This document shows, in pieces, positions 36,914-45,739 of a DNA stretch of 64,000 bases (the stretch's first letter is position 1; the number at the start of each line of letters is the position of its first letter). Below the pieces are notes generated by a model that worked only from the letters and a program-made list of their open reading frames with translations, searched no databases and was not told where the DNA came from. Both the position numbers and the translations under genes were made by a program. Origin of the DNA: JAXMAF01 sp046350555 (GTDB lineage: Bacteria > Planctomycetota > Phycisphaerae > Phycisphaerales > SM1A02); assembly GCA_046350555.1 (NCBI GenBank), contig JAXMAF010000008.1, positions 169,555 through 233,554 of the forward strand, read 5' to 3'.

Positions 36914-37943
36914 CTACTTCAGGTCCAGCTTCAACCCCTCCTGCTTGATCTTCTTCATCAGCAGTTCGGTCTCCTCGAGCGCTCGCTCGAGGCGGTGCGA
37001 GGAATCGAGCAGGGAGCGATAGAGGTCGGGTCGGTTGAGCAGTTGGGCGACGCTTCCGTCGCCGGTGGTGGCGAGCGCAGCGATGCGCCGCATCTCGGCG
37101 AGGGTCTGCGAGATCTGCTCGGCGATCGGTCCGACGCGCTGGACGACATCGTTGGCGTCGCGCTGGAGCGAGTCGGCGAGGTCGCCGTACTTCGCCACGG
37201 CGCCGCGCGCATCGGTCATCAGTCCACGGGCCTCGGCCACCGTCGCCGTCACGTCGCCGCGAAGCGCATCGTCGCCGAGCCACTTCCTCGCGCCGGCGAG
37301 CGCCTGCTGCGCGTCGGCGAGCGTGGCGTTGAACTTCGCGACGGTCACGCGCAGGTTGGCGACCGTGCCGTCGGCCAGCTCCGCGTCGCTCACCGGCTTC
37401 ACGAGGTCGTCGAGGTCGCGGCCGAGCCGGTCGTAGGTCTCGGCGAGACGACCGAAGGACTTGAGGCTCTCGGCGAGCGGCCCGATCTGGGCGCCGATCA
37501 TGTCGGCAACCTGTTCCGGCAGCGCCTTCGCCTCGCCGGTGATGAGCGCCGAGCCGTCCTGCGGATAGAACTCGTCGAGCCGCGTGAGTCCCGGGCTTGT
37601 CTGGAACCGCAGCGTGCCGCCGCCGCCGATGAGCGACGACTGGATCATCGGCACGACCGGCTTCGGCAGGCGGTTCTCCGCCGTGATCGAGGCGAGGATC
37701 CGCACCGGATGCACGATGTCGTCCGCCGTCTGGACCGCGTCGACGCGTCCGATGGGAACGCCGTTGAGCGTGACGGTGCTGCCGCTGCGAAGCCCGGCGG
37801 CATCGTTGAGCGCGACCGTGACCAGCCAGCCTCGGTTCCGGAAGAGATCGAACTCACCGAAGAGCATCATCAAGCGCCGCGAAGCCGAGCAGCGCCACGA
37901 TGCCGACCATGCCGGTGAAGAGGTTGCGGAATCCGTCGCGCAT
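36914..37943 (-). CDS. mlaD: MlaD-like (MCE domain) lipid-transport protein, one apparent frameshift
   Basis: About 342 residues when joined. The upstream frame gives MRDGFRNLFTGMVGIVALLG, a membrane anchor; the downstream frame starts MMLFGEFDLF and carries the MCE domain (AAGLRSGSTVTLNGVPIGRV). An extra T near 37,872 (CTTGATGATG instead of CTGATGATG) separates them. The C-terminal half is a long helical region (LADSLQRDANDVVQRVGPIA). MCE proteins form hexameric rings that pass phospholipids between membranes. It follows the MlaF-like ATPase by 71 bases. A permease (MlaE) is not adjacent. Without the anchor frame the protein would start at TTG and lose membrane attachment. Confidence 0.82.
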
Positions 37944-38014
37944 GCGGGCGTAGCGTAGTCGACGCGGTCGGCGCGCGATGCCGCGCGCGTCGTCGGGGCG
38001 GCGCTGACCGTGCG

Positions 38015-38839
38015 CTACCGCCCGGTCAGCGCGGCGAGCTCCTCCTCGCTCGCCTCGCCGCGCAGGAACCGCTGCACGATCGGATCGGCGCTCTCGCGGA
38101 AGCGCTGCGGCGGCCCCTCGAGCGCGATGCGCCCCTCGTGGAGCATCACCATCGCGTCGGCGACCTTGAAGGCGCTCGCCAGGTCGTGCGTGACCACGAT
38201 GCTCGTCATGCTGAGCTTGTTCTGGAGGCGCACGATGAGCTCGTTGATCACGTCGGCGCGGATGGGATCGAGGCCGGTGGTGGGCTCGTCGTAGAGGATC
38301 AGTCGGGGCTCCAGCACGATGGCACGGGCCAGCGCCACGCGCTTGCGCTGCCCGCCGGAGAGGTCCGCGGGCATCTTCGCGGCGATGTCGGCGAGCCCCA
38401 CCATGTTGAGCACCGCGTGCACGCGCTCCTCGCGCGCCCGCCGGTGCAGCTCGGTGTGCTCGACCAGCGGAAAGGCGACGTTGTCGCCGACGGACATCGA
38501 GTCGAAGAGCGCCGACTGCTGGAAGAGGAAGCCGATCTGGCGCCGGACCGGTCCGAGCGCCGCTTCGCCGAGGCGGTCGACGCGCTGATCCTCGAACCAC
38601 ACCTCGCCGCGGTCGGGGCGCAGCAGGCCGACGATGTGCTTGAGCATCACGCTCTTGCCGCAGCCGCTCGGTCCGAGGACGACCGTCGCCTTGCCGCGCG
38701 GGAAGACGAGCGAGACGCCGCGCAGGACCTGCTGTCGACCGAACGCCTTGTGCACGTCGACCAGCCGCACGATCGGCGAAGGGTCCGGGTTCGTCTGATG
38801 GCGCGTGCCGTCCAGGTGGGCGTCGGGAGAATCGGGCAT
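38015..38839 (-). CDS. mlaF: MlaF-like ABC transporter ATPase
   Basis: 274 residues. Family core: VDVHKAFGRQQVLRGVSLVF, Walker A GPSGCGKSVMLKH, LFQQSALFDSMSV (typical of MlaF/Mkl), signature LSGGQRKRVALARAI, Walker B LILYDEPTTGLDPI and VVTHDLASAF. The ATPase should drive phospholipid or sterol movement with the MCE protein encoded downstream. An N-terminal 20-residue His/Asp-rich tail precedes the domain. The start MPDSPDAH was chosen; the frame extends further but overlaps the divergent Nudix gene. Confidence 0.9.
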   Translation of the reverse strand: MPDSPDAHLDGTRHQTNPDPSPIVRLVDVHKAFGRQQVLRGVSLVFPRGKATVVLGPSGCGKSVMLKHIVGLLRPDRGEVWFEDQRVDRLGEAALGPVRRQIGFLFQQSALFDSMSVGDNVAFPLVEHTELHRRAREERVHAVLNMVGLADIAAKMPADLSGGQRKRVALARAIVLEPRLILYDEPTTGLDPIRADVINELIVRLQNKLSMTSIVVTHDLASAFKVADAMVMLHEGRIALEGPPQRFRESADPIVQRFLRGEASEEELAALTGR

Positions 38840-38894
38840 GCGCGGCGATGCGGTGTGGCGGCGGTGCGGGCAGCGCGATCCTATCATCGCGACG

Positions 38895-39431
38895 ATGAAG
38901 CCGCTGGCTGCGCCGCGCATCGTGCATGCCGGGCCGATCTTCTCCGTCGAGCGATACGAACTCGCGCGCCCCGGCGGCGCGGGGCATGAGCCGATCGTGC
39001 GCGACATCGTCCGCCATCCCGGCGCGGTCGCGGTCGTCGCCGTGCTCGACGACGGACGGCTGGTGCTCATCCGCAACCATCGGATCGCCGTCGACGCGTG
39101 GCTGTGCGAGCTCTGCGCCGGGAAGCTCGAGCCGGGCGAGGATCCCGCCGACGCGGCGCGGCGCGAGCTCGAGGAGGAGACGGGATTCACCGCGGGATCG
39201 ATCGAGAAGATCGGCGAGTTCTACACCTCGCCGGGATTCGCCGACGAGCTCATGCGCGTCTACGAGGCGCGCGGGCTCCGGCCCGTGCCCCGCCGGCTCC
39301 AGGACGACGAACGGATCGTGGTGGAGATCAGGACCGTGGCGGAGACGCTCGAGATGGTCGATCGAGGAGCCATCCGTGACGGCAAGACCATCGCGGGCCT
39401 GCTGCTCTGGCTGCGCCGGAGGGTTCCGTGA
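38895..39431 (+). CDS. Nudix hydrolase (ADP-ribose pyrophosphatase-like)
   Basis: 178 residues. Nudix box GKLEPGEDPADAARRELEEE then TG, with all metal-binding glutamates. Preceding VRHPGAVAVVAVLDDGRLVL and following FYTSPGFADELMRVY fit the ADP-ribose pyrophosphatase subgroup (NudF-like). It cleaves nucleoside diphosphate sugars. Its TGA overlaps the GTG of the next gene by four bases (GTGA), so both are coupled. It is divergent from the MlaF-like gene with 55 bases between. Confidence 0.9.
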   Translation: MKPLAAPRIVHAGPIFSVERYELARPGGAGHEPIVRDIVRHPGAVAVVAVLDDGRLVLIRNHRIAVDAWLCELCAGKLEPGEDPADAARRELEEETGFTAGSIEKIGEFYTSPGFADELMRVYEARGLRPVPRRLQDDERIVVEIRTVAETLEMVDRGAIRDGKTIAGLLLWLRRRVP

Positions 39432-40537
39432 GCTGGAACGACCGCGGCGCCGATGCCGATCGCGGAGGCACGTTCGGCGGCGGGGGCGGACGCGACGGCG
39501 CGGGCGGCGACTGGCGCGGCGTCCGGCCGCGCTTCGACGACCCGATGTCCTGGTCGCTGCCGCTCGCGCGCCTCGCCGGCGTCACGATCCGCGTGCACCT
39601 CTTCTTCATCGTCTTCGTCGCCATCGAGCTCCTCCGCGCGATCTTCGCCGCGCCGACCGCCGATGGCGCGATCGCGCTGGGCATGCGCCCGACGCTGCTC
39701 CTGCTCGTCTGCCTCTTCTGGAGCGTGCTCGTGCACGAGTTCGGTCATGTCTTCGCCTGCCGCGCCGCGGCGGGCGAGGCCGACGAGGTGCTCCTCTGGC
39801 CGCTCGGCGGACTCGCCACGTGCCGTCCCGCGCCGAACTGGCTGGCGCATCTGGCCACCCACGCCGGAGGACCGCTTGCCAACCTTGCGATCATCGCCGT
39901 CGCCGGACCGACGCTCGGCGTGCTGGCCAATCGCTGGGCGGGCGTGGCGTTTCCGTCGCCGCTGTCGCTGTACACCGCGCACGGCGGCCTTGCCGTCGTC
40001 GAGTCGTCGTGGGGACTGACGGCCCTCTTCATGCTCGTCTGGACCAACGTCGTGCTGCTGGTCTTCAACCTGCTGCCGATCCATCCCTTCGACGGAGGGC
40101 GCATCCTCCAGTCGCTGCTGTGGCCGCCGCTGGGCTACGCCCCGGCGACGCGCATCAGCGTGCGCATCGGCTATCTCGGGGCGATCGCCCTGGCCGTCTT
40201 CGGCTTCGTGCGCAACGAGACGATCCTGCTCGCGGTCGCGGTCTTCGGCGGCATCGTCTGCTGGCAGACGATGAAGCGGCTGGAGTACACGCAGCAGGTC
40301 CTTGGATTCGAGCCGGGTCCCGAGGGCGAGCTCCAGCCGGCGCCCGACCCGGACGAGACGCGCCGCGCCCGGGACGAGGCGCGGCGGCGCGAGGCGGCCG
40401 AGCAGCTCGATCGAATCCTCCAGAAGATCGCGGAGAGCGGCATCGACTCGCTGAGCGCCCGCGAGCGCCGACTGCTTCGCGACGCCACCGAGCACCGGCG
40501 ACGCGAACGCGGCGGCGGGGAGATCGGCGGAACGTAG
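39428..40537 (+). CDS. Site-2 protease (M50 family) membrane metalloprotease
   Basis: 369 residues from GTG. The N-terminal 30 residues are Gly/Asp-rich. About six membrane helices carry the zinc motif VLVHEFGHVFA and the third ligand in NLLPIHPFDGGRIL. Such enzymes cut membrane-anchored regulators. The C terminus (LDRILQKIAESGIDSLSARE then RRLLRDATE) matches the tail of the rhomboid encoded 39 bases downstream. No zinc-ribbon or CBS domain is present. Coupled to the Nudix gene upstream. Confidence 0.9.
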   Translation: MSWNDRGADADRGGTFGGGGGRDGAGGDWRGVRPRFDDPMSWSLPLARLAGVTIRVHLFFIVFVAIELLRAIFAAPTADGAIALGMRPTLLLLVCLFWSVLVHEFGHVFACRAAAGEADEVLLWPLGGLATCRPAPNWLAHLATHAGGPLANLAIIAVAGPTLGVLANRWAGVAFPSPLSLYTAHGGLAVVESSWGLTALFMLVWTNVVLLVFNLLPIHPFDGGRILQSLLWPPLGYAPATRISVRIGYLGAIALAVFGFVRNETILLAVAVFGGIVCWQTMKRLEYTQQVLGFEPGPEGELQPAPDPDETRRARDEARRREAAEQLDRILQKIAESGIDSLSARERRLLRDATEHRRRERGGGEIGGT

Positions 40538-40576
40538 CCAGGAACGGGGCGACGGGAGAACCGACAGGCAACCGAC

Positions 40577-41731
40577 ATGGGAATCGAAGACCGACACTAC
40601 CTGCGCACGTCGTCCGCCGCCCCTTGGCGCTCGCGGGCGCGCGGCTTCTCGGTGAACACGTGGCTCATCGCCATCTGTGTCGGCATCTTCGTCATCGACG
40701 GCTTCCTGCCCAGGGTGAAGGTGCCGCAGCCGTACGTGCTCTTTCCGGGCAACGAGCACGTCGATGCGAGCCGCCTCGTCGTGGGACCCAACGTCGAGAC
40801 GCAGGTCGACGTAAAGGACCAGAGGACCGGGGCCATCGTCAAGCGCATCGTGACCCGCCGGCCGGTCTTCGACGCGGACAGCGGCAGGCAGGTCGGCGTC
40901 ATCGACATGCGCGAGGTGCCGCCCATCCAGGGCATGCTCGCCTTCACGACGGCGAGCCTCATCTTCGAATACAAGTTCTGGCGGCTCATCGGCTTCCAGT
41001 TCCTGCACGATCACAGCACGCCGATGCACCTGCTGTTCAACATGCTCGGGCTCTATTTCTTCGGCGGCATCGTCGAGGAGCGGCTGGGGGGCAAGCGCTA
41101 CCTGGCGTTCTACCTGCTCTGCGGCATCTTCGGCGCGCTCATGTTCATGCTGCTGAACGTCCTCGGCATCGTCGGGACGATCATCTGGGGCAATTCATTC
41201 CGCGTTCCGTTCCTGCTCTTCCACGATCTCCAGACGCCGCTCATCGGCGCCTCGGCCGGCGTCTTCGGCGTGATCATGGCGGGTGCGTATCTCGTGCCCG
41301 ACGAGGAGGTGCTGCTCTTCTACCTGATCCCGATGCGCCTCGATCGACTCGCCTACGGACTCGTCGCGCTCTCGCTGCTCTCGCTGGCGATCTCGTCGCC
41401 CAACGCCGGCGGCGAGGCGGCGCACCTCGGGGGGGCGATCGCGGGGGCGTACTTCATCCGACGCCAGCACCATCTCCACGGCTTCTTCGACTTCGCGGGA
41501 CGAATCGACCCGACCTCGCGCCGCAACCGTGCGCGGCGCGCCCGCGCGAAGGGCGGCGCCGACCAGCCGCGACCGACGGGATCCGCGGCATCGCGGTCGC
41601 CGGGACGTCCGGACGCGGGCAGCAGCCGCGCCGCGGAGGTGGATCGGATCCTCGACAAGATCTCCGCCCACGGGATGGCGTCGTTGACGGAGATGGAGCG
41701 ACGCACGCTCAACGAGGCGTCGGGGCGCTGA
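40577..41731 (+). CDS. Rhomboid family intramembrane serine protease
   Basis: 384 residues. About six helices with the catalytic dyad: Ser in LIGASAGVFGVIMAG and His in GGEAAHLGGAIAGAYF. An extra extracytoplasmic region between helix 1 and 2 (about residues 45-125) holds a beta-rich insert. The C-terminal helical tail (VDRILDKISAHGMASLTEME then RRTLNE) resembles that of the upstream site-2 protease. It cuts transmembrane substrates. Its 3' end overlaps the convergent CtpA-like gene by 23 bases. Confidence 0.92.
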   Translation: MGIEDRHYLRTSSAAPWRSRARGFSVNTWLIAICVGIFVIDGFLPRVKVPQPYVLFPGNEHVDASRLVVGPNVETQVDVKDQRTGAIVKRIVTRRPVFDADSGRQVGVIDMREVPPIQGMLAFTTASLIFEYKFWRLIGFQFLHDHSTPMHLLFNMLGLYFFGGIVEERLGGKRYLAFYLLCGIFGALMFMLLNVLGIVGTIIWGNSFRVPFLLFHDLQTPLIGASAGVFGVIMAGAYLVPDEEVLLFYLIPMRLDRLAYGLVALSLLSLAISSPNAGGEAAHLGGAIAGAYFIRRQHHLHGFFDFAGRIDPTSRRNRARRARAKGGADQPRPTGSAASRSPGRPDAGSSRAAEVDRILDKISAHGMASLTEMERRTLNEASGR

Positions 41732-43187
41732 ATGTTCCCGGCTCAGTGACAACCGGCGCGCCGCGCAACAGCTCGATGGCCCGCGCGAGCTGCTCGTCGC
41801 CGACGACCTCGCGGATCCATCGCGGATCGCCCCAGGAGGCGCGGCGGTCGCCGTCGACGGGATGCGCGCCGATGGAGTCGAACCTGCGGCGGTTCGCGAA
41901 CATGTCGCGGTACTGCTCGGTGGTCATGGGCACGTCGAGCCCCGGATCGGGAACGATGCCCCAGTCGTCCGGATGCACGCCGCGATCGATGGAGCGCCCG
42001 CTGGGCAGCTCGTAGCGGGCGACCGTCAGCTTCAGCAGCCCCGCATCGCCGGGGAGCCGGCGCACTTCCTGCACCGAGCCCTTCCCGAAGCTGCGCTCGC
42101 CGAGGATCTGCGCGCGGCGATGGTCCTGGAGCGCGCCGGCGACCACCTCGCTGGCGGACGCGGATGCGCCGTTGACGAGCACGACCATCGGCACGCCGCC
42201 CAGCACGTCGTTGTCGGCGGTGGCCTCGACGATCTCGACGGCTCCGCGGCGAGGACGCACCCCGACAATGACGCCACGATCGATGAAGAGGTCGGCGACG
42301 CCGATCGCCGAGCCGAGCGATCCTCCGCCGTTGAAGCGCAGGTCGACGACGAGCCCGTCGATCGGCGCCTCGTCCGGGCCTTGCGCCGCCAGCTCGCCGA
42401 GCGCCGCCGTCAGCTCGCCGAGGGTGCGCTCGGTGAACTGCGTGATGCGGACGTAGCCGATGTCGCCTGGCGAGGGCGCGGCGCCGGGCGACGTAACAGA
42501 TGGCGCCCCGGGTGGCGCACTGGTTGGGTCATTGCCTCGGTCCCCGGCGGGCGGCAGCCGGAAGACCCAGCGATCGCCCTCGCGATGCGCGCCCTTGACG
42601 CTCTGCGTCACGATCCGCCGGCGCGTCACGACGATGTCTCGCTCGCTTCCGTCGGGATGGCGCACGCGCAGCGTCACCGGCGTGCCTTCGGCGCCCATGA
42701 GCATCGTCCCGCACTCGATGGGATCGCGATCGAGGGTCGATGCGCCGTCGATGGCCAGCACAAGATCGCCCGCCATCAGTCCGGCCTCCAGCGCCGGCGA
42801 GTCCTCCAGCGGGGTCACGATGAGCAGGTGGCGATCGAGCGTGTCGACCTCGGCGCCGATGCCCACATAGGTTCCATGGAGGTCCTTGTTGAAGCGATCC
42901 TCGGCGCGGGCGGGCACCCACGTCGTGAACGGATCGCCGGTCGATGCGGCGGTCGCGGCCAGGAGCGCGTCGCGCATGCGCTCGTCCGGAGGCGGATCGA
43001 CGTGATCGCGCTCGATCATCGCCCGCGCCGCGAGGACCGGATCGATCCACGCTCGTTCGCGCCCGCGGCGCACCGCGTCGAGCGCCAGCGTGCCGATCAG
43101 CGCCGCCCACAGGACCACCAGCAGCGCCATGGGCAGGCGCCGCCGCGCGGACTCGGTGATCGGGCGCTGTTCCGGATCCGGAGCCAT
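41709..43187 (-). CDS. CtpA-like S41 carboxy-terminal processing protease
   Basis: 492 residues. An N-terminal membrane anchor (LPMALLVVLWAALIGTLAL) is followed by a PDZ domain (about 110-200, VGIGAEVDTLDRHLLIVTPL). The S41 peptidase core follows: VVDLRFNGGGSLGSAI, then VNGASASASEVVAGALQDH with the catalytic Ser, and ERSFGKGSVQEV with the Lys. Periplasmic, facing outside the inner membrane. ATG at 43,187 was chosen over the GTG three codons earlier. Length is at the long end; an insert of about 30 residues lies between PDZ and core. Confidence 0.9.
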   Translation of the reverse strand: MAPDPEQRPITESARRRLPMALLVVLWAALIGTLALDAVRRGRERAWIDPVLAARAMIERDHVDPPPDERMRDALLAATAASTGDPFTTWVPARAEDRFNKDLHGTYVGIGAEVDTLDRHLLIVTPLEDSPALEAGLMAGDLVLAIDGASTLDRDPIECGTMLMGAEGTPVTLRVRHPDGSERDIVVTRRRIVTQSVKGAHREGDRWVFRLPPAGDRGNDPTSAPPGAPSVTSPGAAPSPGDIGYVRITQFTERTLGELTAALGELAAQGPDEAPIDGLVVDLRFNGGGSLGSAIGVADLFIDRGVIVGVRPRRGAVEIVEATADNDVLGGVPMVVLVNGASASASEVVAGALQDHRRAQILGERSFGKGSVQEVRRLPGDAGLLKLTVARYELPSGRSIDRGVHPDDWGIVPDPGLDVPMTTEQYRDMFANRRRFDSIGAHPVDGDRRASWGDPRWIREVVGDEQLARAIELLRGAPVVTEPGTFSAPTPR

Positions 43188-43216
43188 CGCCGGCACGGTC
43201 TAGGATTCGCCGAGCA

Positions 43217-44680
43217 ATGTCAACGACCGCCCGCGAAGATCTTCGCGCCGCGAGCGAACGGGCGATCCTGGTCCACGTTTCGCTTCCCGGCGACCCGCCC
43301 GACCCGACGGAGCTCGACCAGGCCTCGTCCGAGGGGACCGGCGCGCCCTGGCGCGACGACGCGGAGCCCTTCCGTGAGTTGCTTGCGCTTGCCGAGACCG
43401 CCGGCGCCGAGGTGGTCGGACTGGTGACGCAGTCGCGCCGGGCGCCGAGACCGAAGACGTACATCGGCAAGGGAAAGGTCGACGAGCTTGCGGCGATGGT
43501 GAAGGAGCTGCGCGCCAAGCTCGTCCTCTTCGACAACGATCTCTCGCCGAACCAGATCCGCGAGCTCGAGAAGGCGCTCTCGTGCAAGGTGATCGACCGC
43601 AGCGAGCTGATCCTCGACATCTTCGCCAACCGCGCGACGACCCACCAGGCGAAGCTCCAGGTCGAGATCGCCCAGCTCGAGTACACCGCGCCGCGGCTGC
43701 GGGCCATGTGGTCGCACCTTGGCCAGGTCACGGGCGGCGCGCCGGTCGGGGTCGGCACGCGCGGTCCGGGCGAGACGCAGCTCGAGACCGACCGGCGCCT
43801 CGTCCAGCGGCGCATCTCGCAGCTCAAGCGCGAGCTCGAGCAGGTGCTCGAGCGCCGCGAGCGCGAAGTGGCCGCGCGCCGTCTCGAGCACTTCACGATC
43901 GGCATCGTGGGCTACACGAACGCGGGAAAGAGCACGCTCTTCAACGCCCTCACCGCCGGCGGCGCGTACGCCGCGGACAAGCCCTTCGCGACGCTTGGCA
44001 CGCGCATCGAGCAATGGAACCTCGGCGGCGGCAACAGCGCGATGCTCTCCGACACGGTCGGGTTCATCCGGAATCTCCCGCACCACCTCGTCGCGTCGTT
44101 CCGCTCGACGCTTGAGGAGACGATCCACGCCCACCTGCTCCTGATCGTGCTGGATGCCGCGGATCCGGCGGCCGAGCTGCAACTGGCGACCGTCGAGAGC
44201 GTGCTCGAGGAGATCGGCGCCACCGGTCAGCCGCGCATCCTCGTGCTCAACAAGATGGACCGGCTCGAGGAGAGCCGCGCGGCGGCGTGGCTCGCGCGCC
44301 ATCCCGGGGCGATCGCGGTGAGCGCCCGCACCGGCGACGGGCTCGACGACCTCCGCGCGGCGGCGCTCGAGCACATGCGCGGGCCGGTGCGCGAGGTGCG
44401 CGTCAGCGTTCCCCTCGCGGACGCGCGCACGGTCGACTTCCTGGAGAAGCGCACGGAGATCGTGGACCGCGCGTACCGCAACGGCGCCGTCGACCTCACG
44501 CTGCGGCTGGGGCGCCGGCAGCTCGACCAGCTCCTGGCGCGCGGGGCGTCGATCATGGTCGACGGACTTCCCGTCGCCGAGGCGGCCCGGACGTGGGACG
44601 GGCCGGCGCCCGCGAAGGCGCGCCGCGAGCGGCCGCACGAACGCCACGAGCGCATGGACGACTCCGCCCGCGCCGTGTGA
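43217..44680 (+). CDS. hflX: Ribosome-associated GTPase HflX
   Basis: 487 residues. An N-terminal HflX domain (VGLVTQSRRAPRPKTYIGKG, LFDNDLSPNQIRELE) is followed by the coiled linker and the Glycine-rich TGGAPVGVGTRGPGETQLET. The GTPase domain comes last: G1 GYTNAGKSTLFN, G3 DTVGFIRNLPHHLV and G4 LNKMD. It rescues stalled ribosomes, often in heat or antibiotic stress. Start after a divergent gap of 29 bases from the CtpA-like gene. The stop TGA is followed immediately by part of a dispersed repeat. Confidence 0.96.
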   Translation: MSTTAREDLRAASERAILVHVSLPGDPPDPTELDQASSEGTGAPWRDDAEPFRELLALAETAGAEVVGLVTQSRRAPRPKTYIGKGKVDELAAMVKELRAKLVLFDNDLSPNQIRELEKALSCKVIDRSELILDIFANRATTHQAKLQVEIAQLEYTAPRLRAMWSHLGQVTGGAPVGVGTRGPGETQLETDRRLVQRRISQLKRELEQVLERREREVAARRLEHFTIGIVGYTNAGKSTLFNALTAGGAYAADKPFATLGTRIEQWNLGGGNSAMLSDTVGFIRNLPHHLVASFRSTLEETIHAHLLLIVLDAADPAAELQLATVESVLEEIGATGQPRILVLNKMDRLEESRAAAWLARHPGAIAVSARTGDGLDDLRAAALEHMRGPVREVRVSVPLADARTVDFLEKRTEIVDRAYRNGAVDLTLRLGRRQLDQLLARGASIMVDGLPVAEAARTWDGPAPAKARRERPHERHERMDDSARAV

Positions 44681-44711
44681 TGCGCGTCCGAGTTGATTCT
44701 CGCGCCCCTCC
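44680..44711 (+). repeat. Partial copy of dispersed element (left end)
   Basis: TGCGCGTCCGAGTTGATTCT with the following CGCGCCCCTCC matches the left end of the copy at 51,804 at about 26 of 31 positions. It begins at the final base of the hflX stop. Confidence 0.55.
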
Positions 44712-44730
44712 GACCATCGGCGATCGAGCC

Positions 44731-45651
44731 ATGCACCACACCCTCGCCGACGAGCTCGTTGCAACCATCCGCGGCTGGCGCGGCGACGCGGAGCTCTCGC
44801 GTCTCGCCGAGCGGGTCCTTGCCCTGCCGCGCGACGCGTGGACGCTGGACGAGGCGGCGATCATCGAGGCGATCGTGGCCCAGCACCTGCGCGAGCGGGG
44901 ATTCCGCGTGCGTTTCGAGGTGCCCACGCCGCGCGGACGAAGCTGCGACTTCGAGGCGACCAGCGACGCGCTCGGCGCCCGCGTCCTCGCGCTCCACGTG
45001 AAGCGGCTGCGCGGCGGCCCGGCGTCCAGCGCCCTTGAGGTGCCCAGGAGCGTCGTCGCGCTCGAGCGCATACGGCGGCCCTATGTCGTGGCGATCCGCT
45101 GGCGCGACGGCGCCCGCGCCGCCCAGCGGGCCCGCTTCGTGCGCGCCGCCGCGGCGTTCATCCGCGAGGCCCAGCTCGGCGACGAGTTCGTGCTGCGCGA
45201 CGCGACCGGCGCCGAGGTCGGGGGCTGCCGGATCCTCGCCCGCGCGCCCGACGAACATGTGCGCCTCGTCATCGGCCTTCCCGAGGGATTCGGCGACGAC
45301 CTGCGCCGTGCGCAGCGCCTGCTCCGCAAGGCGGCGCAGCAGTTCCAGCCGGGCCGGACGAACGTGATCGTGATGGCCGGCCGGCCCGACGACCGTCGCA
45401 TCGTCGAGACCGCGCTGCTGGGAACCGAGGTGGAGCGCTGGGATCGCCTTCCGCCGCGCGGAGAGCGCATCGCCCACGGTCGCGCCGCCGACGGATTCTG
45501 GCACGGCGGGCAGCACGAGCAGTCGAAGGTCGCGGCGTGGATCGCCCCCGACGAGCGCGGCCGGATCGTCGCGGCGAGGCTCTGGTTTCGGGACGGGGCG
45601 AGGATCGATCCGGCCGAACGAGCGGCTCTTGCGACGCTCTTCGACGCCTGA
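44731..45651 (+). CDS. Unknown protein, perhaps with a nuclease-like core
   Basis: 306 residues, not recognised. Residues about 50-100 include RSCDFEATSD then ARVLALHVKRL, an Asp ... xVK arrangement reminiscent of PD-(D/E)xK nucleases, but the Glu is not in the classical place. The rest is a mixed alpha/beta region (FVRAAAAFIREAQLGDEFVL, VIVMAGRPDDRRIVETALLG). The C terminus reads VAAWIAPDERGRIVAARLWF. The ATG at 44,731 was preferred because the earlier in-frame ATG lies within repeat-element sequence. No functional link with hflX upstream is evident. Confidence 0.7.
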   Translation: MHHTLADELVATIRGWRGDAELSRLAERVLALPRDAWTLDEAAIIEAIVAQHLRERGFRVRFEVPTPRGRSCDFEATSDALGARVLALHVKRLRGGPASSALEVPRSVVALERIRRPYVVAIRWRDGARAAQRARFVRAAAAFIREAQLGDEFVLRDATGAEVGGCRILARAPDEHVRLVIGLPEGFGDDLRRAQRLLRKAAQQFQPGRTNVIVMAGRPDDRRIVETALLGTEVERWDRLPPRGERIAHGRAADGFWHGGQHEQSKVAAWIAPDERGRIVAARLWFRDGARIDPAERAALATLFDA

Positions 45652-45739
45652 TCCCGACCGAGTATCGCGCGATCGCCGTTTGCAGCGCGCTGGCTCAGCG
45701 GGTAGAACACCCGGAATCGCCGAACCGCCGGAGCCACGC

